Positions 57,558-64,000 of a stretch of DNA of 64,000 nucleotides are shown piece after piece; the stretch's first letter is position 1, and every line of letters begins with the position of its first letter. Origin of the DNA: Candidatus Thiodiazotropha sp. CDECU1 (GTDB taxonomy: Bacteria; Pseudomonadota; Gammaproteobacteria; Chromatiales; Chromatiaceae); contig NZ_OY734020.1 of the NCBI RefSeq assembly GCF_963455295.1, forward strand, positions 3,720,001 through 3,784,000, read 5' to 3'. Position numbers and translations under genes: made by a program. The notes beneath the pieces were generated by a model. It worked only from the letters and a program-made list of their open reading frames with translations, was not told the DNA's origin and made no database searches.

Positions 57558-59024
57558 ATGCAAGCAAAGTTGGGATTCAACCGTTTTTTCTCCTTCTCTT
57601 CCCTATTGCTGGGGGGATTCCTGGTGGTTTTAATTCCTCTCCTTGGCGGAATATTCAACATCAGCTATCAACTGGATAGTATCGCGGCGAATGGCCGGCG
57701 TTCGGTGAAGATCACCGAGGAAGTGACCCTGTTAAGCAGACAGATGGCAGAAGCCGTACTCTCCCTGCAGCGGGCATCCGGCCAGTACTACGTTCTGGAA
57801 GATCCAGCGCTTCTGGGGAGACTCGAAAAATCCCACGCCCGTATCCTGGATACCATCACCAGTCTGCGCAGCATGTCCCTGGACAAGATTCAGATAGCCA
57901 TGCTTGACGATATAACCATCCAGGAATCCACTCTGTTTCAGCAACTGAAAAGCACTCCACGAACCAGCGCGGAGGGTTTCGAGTCCTTCAAACCCGCTTT
58001 CGATCGGCTGCACGAGAGCGTGTCCGCCATGGCAGATCAGCTGGGGACGCTGATTCAACGCCAGCAGGCCAATCTACGCAGGATGACCGAAGGCGCCCAA
58101 CGAACCATGATCTGGCAGAGTGCGGCATTCGTCATCCTCTCGCTCCTGCTGGCCGCCCTGCTCTCCTGGCTGCTCAGCCGACCGGTGAGACAACTCAGCA
58201 GCAGCATACGCCGACTGGGCGACGACGATCTCGAGACCAGGGTAACGGTGACGGGCCCGAGGGATATGGTCAGTCTGGGCAATCAATTGGACTGGCTGAG
58301 ACAACGCCTGATCGAACTGGAGGAGGAAAAGCTGCGCTTCTTTCGCCAGGTATCCCATGAACTAAAGACCCCCCTGGCTGCCTTATGGGAGGCGGTGGAC
58401 CTGCTCTCCAACGAGGTAACAGGGGAACTCACCCATCAGCAAAGTGAAATCCTTGGCATCATGCAGGGCAGTGTTCGCGTGCTCAGACTAAGGATCGAAG
58501 AGCTGCTCAACTATCAGCATGCACTGCATCAAAGCAAAGATCAGCAACGGGAGACAGTTTCCCTGCAGTCGTTGCTCGATGCGGTTACCCGGCATCTCGA
58601 CCTCTCGCTGAAGGCGAAACAACTCAACCTTTCCACTGCTGTGGCAGGTGTTACTCTGCAGGTCGATAAAACTAAAATGGAGATGGCAATCAATAACCTC
58701 ATCAGTAACGCAATCCGTTTCAGCCCGCAGGGAGGTATAATCGAAATCCGCACAGCGATTCTGGAAGATGAAACCCGCATCACTATCTGTGACCAAGGTC
58801 CTGGTGTACCCTCGGAAGATAGGGCTTATATATTCCAGCCATTCTACCAGGGTGATATTCAGACCCCCGGTCGGATCCAGGGAAGCGGGCTCGGGCTGGC
58901 AATTGCCAGAGCACACATTGAAGCACACGGAGGAAAGCTTACTTTGATGGATGAAAACTCACACGCCAGTTGTTTTCAGATTACCCTGCCCATTGAGGCA
59001 GATGCTACAAATGATGAACGTTAA
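57558..59024 (+). CDS. glrK: Sensor histidine kinase GlrK/QseE
   Basis: 488 residues from ATG at 57558; an in-frame TTG at 57447 would place the start inside the inverted repeat and is unlikely. Transmembrane helices are at ~13-35 and ~185-205, with a periplasmic helical sensor between them. HAMP follows, then the H box RQVSHELKTPLAALWEA and the ATPase boxes NNLISNAIRFSP, CDQGPGVP and GSGLGLAIARAHIEAHGG. It phosphorylates the regulator encoded two genes downstream. The order kinase, lipoprotein, regulator equals qseE-qseG-qseF. Confidence 0.9.
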   Translation: MQAKLGFNRFFSFSSLLLGGFLVVLIPLLGGIFNISYQLDSIAANGRRSVKITEEVTLLSRQMAEAVLSLQRASGQYYVLEDPALLGRLEKSHARILDTITSLRSMSLDKIQIAMLDDITIQESTLFQQLKSTPRTSAEGFESFKPAFDRLHESVSAMADQLGTLIQRQQANLRRMTEGAQRTMIWQSAAFVILSLLLAALLSWLLSRPVRQLSSSIRRLGDDDLETRVTVTGPRDMVSLGNQLDWLRQRLIELEEEKLRFFRQVSHELKTPLAALWEAVDLLSNEVTGELTHQQSEILGIMQGSVRVLRLRIEELLNYQHALHQSKDQQRETVSLQSLLDAVTRHLDLSLKAKQLNLSTAVAGVTLQVDKTKMEMAINNLISNAIRFSPQGGIIEIRTAILEDETRITICDQGPGVPSEDRAYIFQPFYQGDIQTPGRIQGSGLGLAIARAHIEAHGGKLTLMDENSHASCFQITLPIEADATNDER

Positions 59025-59667
59025 TCAAGCAAGCCTGGTATTGGCACTGGTTTGGCTCGCAGGTTGCGCCGCAACGGGTCAGGTCGGCACACAACATAGA
59101 ACCGATCCAATCGATGCAACCAGGCAAAAGGAGACAACCAACCTGACCCACAACAGCGATACAACTCGAGCATCCGATTCAACCAAGAGTGTTGACACCA
59201 CCGATACCAAAGAGATATCCCGCATCACTGGCGCGGACCAGGCGGAGGTTTTAACATTGTCGCAATTACTCGACCGCTTGGACCGTGTAACCACTCTGTC
59301 CCCAGGTTCGTCAAAACAACTGATCCAACGGATGGACGCCGAGTTTGATAGACTGGACCCCGCTGAGAGGTTCGAGTTTGCCTTGCTGTTGACAAAAAAA
59401 AGTAACAACAACAGATCGCTGACCCGGGCCATATCGATACTGGACGGACTGGAAGGGGATGTGAAGGACCAAATCACACTGGAGATATTACAACTGCATC
59501 GCCGCTATTTTGCGCTCAAAAAGCAGTACCGTTCGGAACGCAACAAGACCATAGAACTGAATAAGAAAATCGAACGGTTAAAAGGGCTCGAGCAGGACCT
59601 GGACAAGTCGAATAGCCGCATACAGGAGTCCTTGAACCCCTTGCCTGGAGAGACTCAGCAACCATGA
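59011..59667 (+). CDS. qseG: QseG/YfhG-like outer-membrane lipoprotein
   Basis: About 218 residues; the ATG at 59011 overlaps the end of glrK by 14 bases, and starts at 59002 or 59014 are also possible. A lipoprotein signal ends in LAGC. A Thr/Asp-rich segment follows (HNSDTTRASDSTKSVDTTD), then a helical domain (LSQLLDRLDRVTTL, RFEFALLLTKKSNNNRSL) and a C-terminal coiled coil (NKTIELNKKIERLKGLEQDL). The position between kinase and regulator and the coiled coil fit QseG, which interacts with the kinase sensor. Sequence conservation is low, so the name rests partly on context. Confidence 0.75.
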   Translation: MMNVNQASLVLALVWLAGCAATGQVGTQHRTDPIDATRQKETTNLTHNSDTTRASDSTKSVDTTDTKEISRITGADQAEVLTLSQLLDRLDRVTTLSPGSSKQLIQRMDAEFDRLDPAERFEFALLLTKKSNNNRSLTRAISILDGLEGDVKDQITLEILQLHRRYFALKKQYRSERNKTIELNKKIERLKGLEQDLDKSNSRIQESLNPLPGETQQP

Positions 59668-61022
59668 ACAGAAACCGTATACTACTGGTTGATGACGATC
59701 CCGATCTGCTGAAGCTACTATCGATACGACTCACATCTGCGGGCTACCATGTTGAGCTGGCATCCAGTGCGGAGCAGGCCCTGGCCAATATTGCACTTGC
59801 CCGCCCACGGGTGGTGATCACCGACCTGCGCATGCCCGGCATGGACGGTATGGCCTTGTTTCAACATCTACACGTCAAGGACCCGTCCCTGCCCGTAATC
59901 CTGCTGACGGCTCACGGTACCATCCCGGATGCGGTGCAGGCGACCCAGAGCGGGGTGTTCGCTTATCTCACCAAACCCTATGATGCCAAGGCACTGCTGC
60001 AGTTGATCGAGCGCGCCGTGGCCCTGCCGCTCCCCGATGAATCGACACAAGAGGATGAGGATGAGTCCTGGAGGAGAGAGATTGTCACCGCCAGCCCGGT
60101 CATGGAATCGTTGCTGGCCGAGGCGCAGCTGGTGGCAGGCAGCGATTCCAATGTCCTGATTCAGGGAGAATCGGGCACCGGCAAGGAGCTGTTGGCCCGC
60201 GCCATCCACAACGCCGGATCCCGTGTCGACAAGCCCTTTGTGGCAATCAATTGCGCCGCCATCCCGGAACAGTTGCTCGAATCAGAGCTTTTCGGTCACG
60301 CAAAAGGCGCCTTTACAGGCGCGGTCTCGGCACGGGACGGGCTCCTCAAAAGCGCCAATGGCGGTACCGTATTTCTCGATGAGATCGGCGATATGCCGCT
60401 TGCGCTACAGGCCAAGCTACTGCGTGTACTACAGGAACGGGAGATACGACCGATCGGTTCCAGCCAGATGATCCCGGTCGACCTGCGGATCATCTCCGCG
60501 ACTCATCGCGACCTGGAACAGGCAGTGGCCAATGGGGAATTTCGCGAGGATCTCATCTATCGGCTGAATGTGGTCGGCCTCTCACTTCCGTCTCTGAGGC
60601 AGCGAAAGGAGGATATCCCACTGCTCGCACGCCACTTCCTCGAACAACAGTCGGGGAAAAAGCGCGCCGAGGCTTTTACCCCGGAGGCGATGGAACTGCT
60701 GATCACCAACGACTGGCCGGGCAATGTGCGTCAACTGGTGAATGTGGTCGAGCAGTGCTGTGTACTGTGCACCACCAGCCTCATATCACCCGCCCTGGTG
60801 GCCAGGGCGCTGCACAACAAGACACCGGGAAGCGACCTCACCTACGCAAATGCGAAACAACAGTTTGAGCGGGAGTATCTGATACGTCTGTTGAAGATAA
60901 CGGATGGCCGGGTCACGGACGCGGCGCGCCTGGCCGGGCGCAATCGCACCGAGTTCTACCGACTGCTCTCCAAGCATGTACTGAGCCCATCCATGTTCAA
61001 AACCAATGATGCCAGAGATTAG
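59664..61022 (+). CDS. glrR: Sigma-54-dependent response regulator GlrR/QseF
   Basis: 452 residues. The receiver domain has LLVDDDPDLLKLL, the phospho-acceptor Asp in VITDLRMPGMDG (about 53) and Lys in YLTKPYDAKAL. The AAA+ domain has Walker A GESGTGKELLARAIH, GAFTGA (ELFGHAKGAFTGAVSA) for sigma-54 contact, and Walker B GGTVFLDEIGDM. The C-terminal Fis-type helix-turn-helix is VTDAARLAGRNRTEFYRLL. Starts on an ATGA overlap with qseG. Two matching operator sites upstream of glrK suggest autoregulation. Confidence 0.93.
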   Translation: MNRNRILLVDDDPDLLKLLSIRLTSAGYHVELASSAEQALANIALARPRVVITDLRMPGMDGMALFQHLHVKDPSLPVILLTAHGTIPDAVQATQSGVFAYLTKPYDAKALLQLIERAVALPLPDESTQEDEDESWRREIVTASPVMESLLAEAQLVAGSDSNVLIQGESGTGKELLARAIHNAGSRVDKPFVAINCAAIPEQLLESELFGHAKGAFTGAVSARDGLLKSANGGTVFLDEIGDMPLALQAKLLRVLQEREIRPIGSSQMIPVDLRIISATHRDLEQAVANGEFREDLIYRLNVVGLSLPSLRQRKEDIPLLARHFLEQQSGKKRAEAFTPEAMELLITNDWPGNVRQLVNVVEQCCVLCTTSLISPALVARALHNKTPGSDLTYANAKQQFEREYLIRLLKITDGRVTDAARLAGRNRTEFYRLLSKHVLSPSMFKTNDARD

Positions 61023-61036
61023 CCGGATTGGAGGCC

Positions 61037-62005
61037 ATGCTGTTCAACAAGGGTGTATTTCTGGATGTGGGTTCGGTTGATTCAGGTGACATCACCTGGT
61101 CACCACTCAAGGCCATGGCCAAGGAATGGGGATGGCACCAGGTTACCAAGCCACAACAGACACTGCAGCGCATTACCGATGCCGACCTGGTGATCAGCAA
61201 CAAGGTGGTGCTCGATCGTTCTCACTTGGCAGCCTGTAAAAATCTCAAACTGATCTGTATCGCAGCGACAGGCAGTAATAATGTAGACCTGGAGGCGGCC
61301 GCTGAACTTGGCATCGCGGTGACCAACGTAACCGGCTATGCCACCCCCTCGGTGGTGCAACATGTATTCTCTCTGATTCTCTCTCTCATCACTCAGCAGC
61401 AGAACTATCAGCGAGCGGTCACACGCGGCGACTGGCAACGGGCAAGCCATTTCTGCTTCCTGGACTATCCCATCTGGGAGTTATCGGGAAAAATCCTGGG
61501 CGTGGTGGGTTACGGTGAACTGGGCAGAGCGGTGGCCGACCTGGGCAAGGCCTTTGGTATGACGATAGTGGTGGCCCAGCGCCCCGGCGGGACGGCACAA
61601 CCCGACCGAGTGCCGCTGGATGAGCTCCTGCCACAGGTGGATGTGCTCACACTGCATGCACCATTGGCGGAAAACACCCGCAACCTGATTGGCGCTCGCG
61701 AGCTGAGCCTGATGAAACCCCACGCCTTGCTGATCAATACCGCTCGCGGCGGTATGGTGGATGAGACGGCGCTGGCGGAAGCACTGATCAAGGGTGAACT
61801 GGGAGGAGCCGGCGTGGACGTGCTGGTTACGGAACCACCGCTGAACGGTAGTTCGCTGCTCAACCCCGAGATTCCCAACCTGATCGTGACACCGCATATC
61901 GCATGGGCCAGCCGGGAGGCAAGGCAGCGCTTGATCGACGGCGTGACAGCAAATATAGAAGCCTTTCTAGCCGGCGAGCTTCGCAACAGTGTTATATCGA
62001 GATAA
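61037..62005 (+). CDS. D-2-hydroxyacid dehydrogenase (hydroxypyruvate/glycerate type)
   Basis: 322 residues. ATG at 61037 was chosen; an in-frame TTG at 61028 precedes it. The NAD loop is GVVGYGELGRAVADLGKAFG. Catalytic Arg, Glu and His are in NTARGGMVDE, LVTEPPL and VTPHIAWASREARQR. The sequence is close to the HprA/GhrB-like glycerate dehydrogenase group, so it likely reduces hydroxypyruvate to glycerate or the reverse. Starts 14 bases after glrR and may be read through from that operon, but the role is separate. Confidence 0.85.
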   Translation: MLFNKGVFLDVGSVDSGDITWSPLKAMAKEWGWHQVTKPQQTLQRITDADLVISNKVVLDRSHLAACKNLKLICIAATGSNNVDLEAAAELGIAVTNVTGYATPSVVQHVFSLILSLITQQQNYQRAVTRGDWQRASHFCFLDYPIWELSGKILGVVGYGELGRAVADLGKAFGMTIVVAQRPGGTAQPDRVPLDELLPQVDVLTLHAPLAENTRNLIGARELSLMKPHALLINTARGGMVDETALAEALIKGELGGAGVDVLVTEPPLNGSSLLNPEIPNLIVTPHIAWASREARQRLIDGVTANIEAFLAGELRNSVISR

Positions 62006-62080
62006 GGAATTTTTCCTATCTACACTCGACACTACAGCATTAAAATGACCTGACCTTTTCCTTGTTTCAGGGATAAACGT

Positions 62081-63421
62081 GTGAACCTTAGATTCAGACT
62101 CAACCTTATCGTGACCCTGGTACTGTTGATTATTCTAACCATCAGCGCCATCCAGGCGGTAAGTAATGCGCGGCAAAATGTGCGCGCCGAATTGGAGTCA
62201 GCAATGGTGTTCGCCATGCATATGCTGGCCGCAGAGTTGCGCCATATTCATCAGTCCGGAGAGTTCGAGCAGCAGCAATCCGCACCATTCAAGCTGGATC
62301 AGCTAGCGAACGTCCGCCATCTTCAGATTGCTTTTTACGATCTTGAGAATAACTTGATAGAAAGTAATGAGGTAACAGCGCAACAAGGAATTGAAACCAC
62401 GCCGGACTGGTTCAAAGAACTGATGTACACAGCACTGCAGGATATCCCTACAAAGCGTTTGCCAGTCTACACGGATACAATCAAATTAGGGGAACTTGTT
62501 GTCAGCCCGGAACCCAACAGTGAAATATCTGAAGCATGGCATGAGACAAAAATGTTACTGGCGATGATTTCACTGGTTTTCCTGGCAGTGAATATCATGG
62601 TCTATCTGGCTGTCACACACGCCTTGAGACCTATTTCCCATATCACCAAAGCCCTGTCTGATATTGAATCAGGACAGCTTGAAACACGCCTCCCCATTTT
62701 CAAGCTTCCCGAGATGGCGAGCATCAGTCAAAAGTTCAACACCATGGCGGCAACGATGCAGAACAGCATCCGTAACAATCAGCGCCTGACCCAGCGAATG
62801 ATCCGCCTGCAAGAGACAGAACGAAAGAGCCTTGCGCAAGAACTTCACGATGAAATCGGCCAGCATTTGACCGCGATACATGTTGACGCCTCAGTGATAA
62901 AGCAGTCTACTGATCTGACCTCAAGCATTAAAAGCGCCCAGGCCATCGACGAGGTTGCATGCCATATGATGGTGATTCTACGAAGCATGCTAAAGCGCTT
63001 GAGACCCGGCGGTCTTGATGAGTTGAGTTTTGTTGATGCACTCCAGGAGCTTGTAAATTCCTGGCGACAGAGACATACAGGAACCGACCTGAGTTATCAG
63101 ATCCAAAATAAGTTTTGCCTGGACGACGAAGCCATTCAGTTGACCCTGTATCGTGTACTACAGGAGTGCCTGACAAATATCAGTCGGCATGCAAAAGCCA
63201 CTCATGTCAGCGTCAAATTGACAGCGAGCAATGCAACCTATTCGCTTGAGGTCACGGATAACGGAAAGGGCTTTGATCTCTTGCAGCAGAGATCAAGTTT
63301 TGGCATTTCAGGGATGCAACAGCGGGTTGAGAGTGTGAATGGCCAGATGGATATCGACGCCAAGCCTGGTGAAGGTGCAACCATCAAGGTAAACATTCCA
63401 AAGCCAGGAGAGTTTCTGTGA
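62081..63421 (+). CDS. NarX-type sensor histidine kinase (HisKA_3)
   Basis: 446 residues, GTG start at 62081 with AGGGAT upstream. Transmembrane helix 1 is at ~7-27 and helix 2 near 165-185. The ~135-residue periplasmic part between them is of no recognised family. HAMP follows, then the HisKA_3 H box ERKSLAQELHDEIGQHLTAIH and the ATPase motifs QECLTNISRHAKA, VTDNGKGFD and FGISGMQQRVES. It overlaps the regulator gene by 4 bases (GTGA). The signal is unknown. Confidence 0.9.
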   Translation: MNLRFRLNLIVTLVLLIILTISAIQAVSNARQNVRAELESAMVFAMHMLAAELRHIHQSGEFEQQQSAPFKLDQLANVRHLQIAFYDLENNLIESNEVTAQQGIETTPDWFKELMYTALQDIPTKRLPVYTDTIKLGELVVSPEPNSEISEAWHETKMLLAMISLVFLAVNIMVYLAVTHALRPISHITKALSDIESGQLETRLPIFKLPEMASISQKFNTMAATMQNSIRNNQRLTQRMIRLQETERKSLAQELHDEIGQHLTAIHVDASVIKQSTDLTSSIKSAQAIDEVACHMMVILRSMLKRLRPGGLDELSFVDALQELVNSWRQRHTGTDLSYQIQNKFCLDDEAIQLTLYRVLQECLTNISRHAKATHVSVKLTASNATYSLEVTDNGKGFDLLQQRSSFGISGMQQRVESVNGQMDIDAKPGEGATIKVNIPKPGEFL

Positions 63422-64000
63422 GCCAGTCGATCAATGTACTGTTGGCGGATGATCATGTGGTCGTCAGGTCCGGACTGAAGCGGCTGCTGGAACAAAACAG
63501 CGAGATAAGCGTGATTGGAGAAGCTGAAAATGGTGAACAGGCCTATCAACTCTACGCTGAATCTTCCCCTGATGTGGTAGTCATGGATCTCTCCATGCCA
63601 GGCATGGGCGGGCTCGAGGCATTGAGACAAATCATAGGGGACTGGCCGGACGCCAAGATCATCATCTATACCATGCATGAAAATACCAGCTATGCCATCC
63701 AGTCGATGGCTGCCGGTGCAATGGGATATGTTGTAAAATCCGGTCCCACCGATGACCTGGTAAACGCAGTCAGACAAGCCAGTGTCGGGAATAAATATTT
63801 AAGTGCTGACATGGCCCAGAAAGTTGCCTTGAACAGCATCGCCGTTGATGACGATCCCGCGCAAAAACTGACTGCGAGAGAGTTGGAGGTGTTTCGGCTC
63901 CTGGCCGAAGGTATGACGACCGAGGATATCGCCAGTCATCTCGATATCGGGCTTAAGACTGTCGCCAACTATCAAACCAATATCAGACAGAAGCTCGACA
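63418..64000 (+). CDS. LuxR/NarL-family response regulator, cut by the window end
   Basis: GTG start at 63418 overlapping the kinase stop; the frame is open to the window end (194 codons seen). The receiver domain has NVLLADDHVVVRSGLKRLL, phospho-acceptor Asp in VVVMDLSMPGMGG, Thr in IIIYTMHEN and Lys in YVVKSGPT. The LuxR helix-turn-helix follows: LTARELEVFRLLAEGMTTED, IASHLDIGLKTVANY. It forms a two-component pair with the NarX-type kinase. Probably only 10-25 residues are missing. Confidence 0.9.
   Translation, partial: MSQSINVLLADDHVVVRSGLKRLLEQNSEISVIGEAENGEQAYQLYAESSPDVVVMDLSMPGMGGLEALRQIIGDWPDAKIIIYTMHENTSYAIQSMAAGAMGYVVKSGPTDDLVNAVRQASVGNKYLSADMAQKVALNSIAVDDDPAQKLTARELEVFRLLAEGMTTEDIASHLDIGLKTVANYQTNIRQKLD

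Overview
The window reads as a chromosomal segment of a gammaproteobacterium. The evidence is the bioBFHCD cluster with a BioC/BioH pair, the miaB-phoH-ybeY-lnt row, a Rep helicase, YicC-Gmk, ubiX-mpl, a GlrK-QseG-GlrR (QseE-QseG-QseF) system, Kbp and YdfG. Several genes point towards sulfur-oxidising Chromatiales-type relatives: a wrecked peroxiredoxin/glutathione-reductase locus like the garB-garA pair known from Chromatium, a periplasmic rhodanese, c5-like cytochromes, a GlyGly-CTERM exported protein and TRAP permeases. The exact genus is a guess. No prophage, integrase, IS transposase or CRISPR array was seen. The window looks like stable core chromosome with one decayed locus and two copies of a short interspersed repeat.

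Layout. 1-5 kb: 3' part of a di-haem peroxidase-type cytochrome, the broken peroxiredoxin/glutathione-reductase locus, and a large exported repeat protein. 5-10 kb: biotin synthesis operon (bioB-F-H-C-D, minus strand) with comF divergent. 10-14 kb: GspB/GspA pair and a Sel1-repeat protein, then a periplasmic rhodanese. 14-19 kb: an SSP411-like thioredoxin-fold protein with a DsbD-type C-terminal domain, an FAD amine-oxidase-fold protein, an ErpA/IscA-type Fe-S carrier and a DUF5063 protein. 19-24 kb: thiD-thiE-hemL and a DedA/PAP2/LssY_C membrane protein. 24-29 kb: a translationally coupled PhnD-PAS-PAS sensor and diguanylate cyclase, then a small lipoprotein cytochrome c. 29-38 kb: ubiX, mpl, a membrane protein, ydfG, lnt, ybeY, phoH, miaB, gmk and yicC, all on the minus strand. 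38-46 kb: a Ser/Thr kinase and PP2C phosphatase pair, glsB-type and ypfJ-type genes, a HerA-like ATPase, rph, rdgB, dodecin and kbp. 46-53 kb: a TRAP permease pair with a DUF2782 protein, a LOG-family protein, rep, a c5-like cytochrome and tRNA-Arg(CCG). 53-64 kb: a PilZ/DUF1631/GGDEF/EAL protein, an EF-hand protein, the glrK-qseG-glrR operon, a D-2-hydroxyacid dehydrogenase, and a NarX-type kinase with a LuxR-type regulator that runs off the window.

The most informative observations are these. (1) A truncated peroxiredoxin gene is followed by a second peroxiredoxin fragment fused out of frame to the last ~50 codons of glutathione reductase, a fossil of a gar-type operon. (2) Two TGTC-N10-GACA sites lie ahead of glrK and match the operator described for enterobacterial GlrR; one of them sits at the centre of a perfect 14-bp inverted repeat. 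(3) A PhnD-type ligand-binding receptor without an output domain overlaps a GGEEF cyclase by 4 bases, suggesting a two-polypeptide c-di-GMP receptor. (4) Two ~90-bp copies of an interspersed repeat with long inverted ends lie 8 kb apart, each directly after a gene. Nothing here is clearly an undescribed defence or mobile system. Function assignments come from recognising motifs and families by eye; no database search was run.
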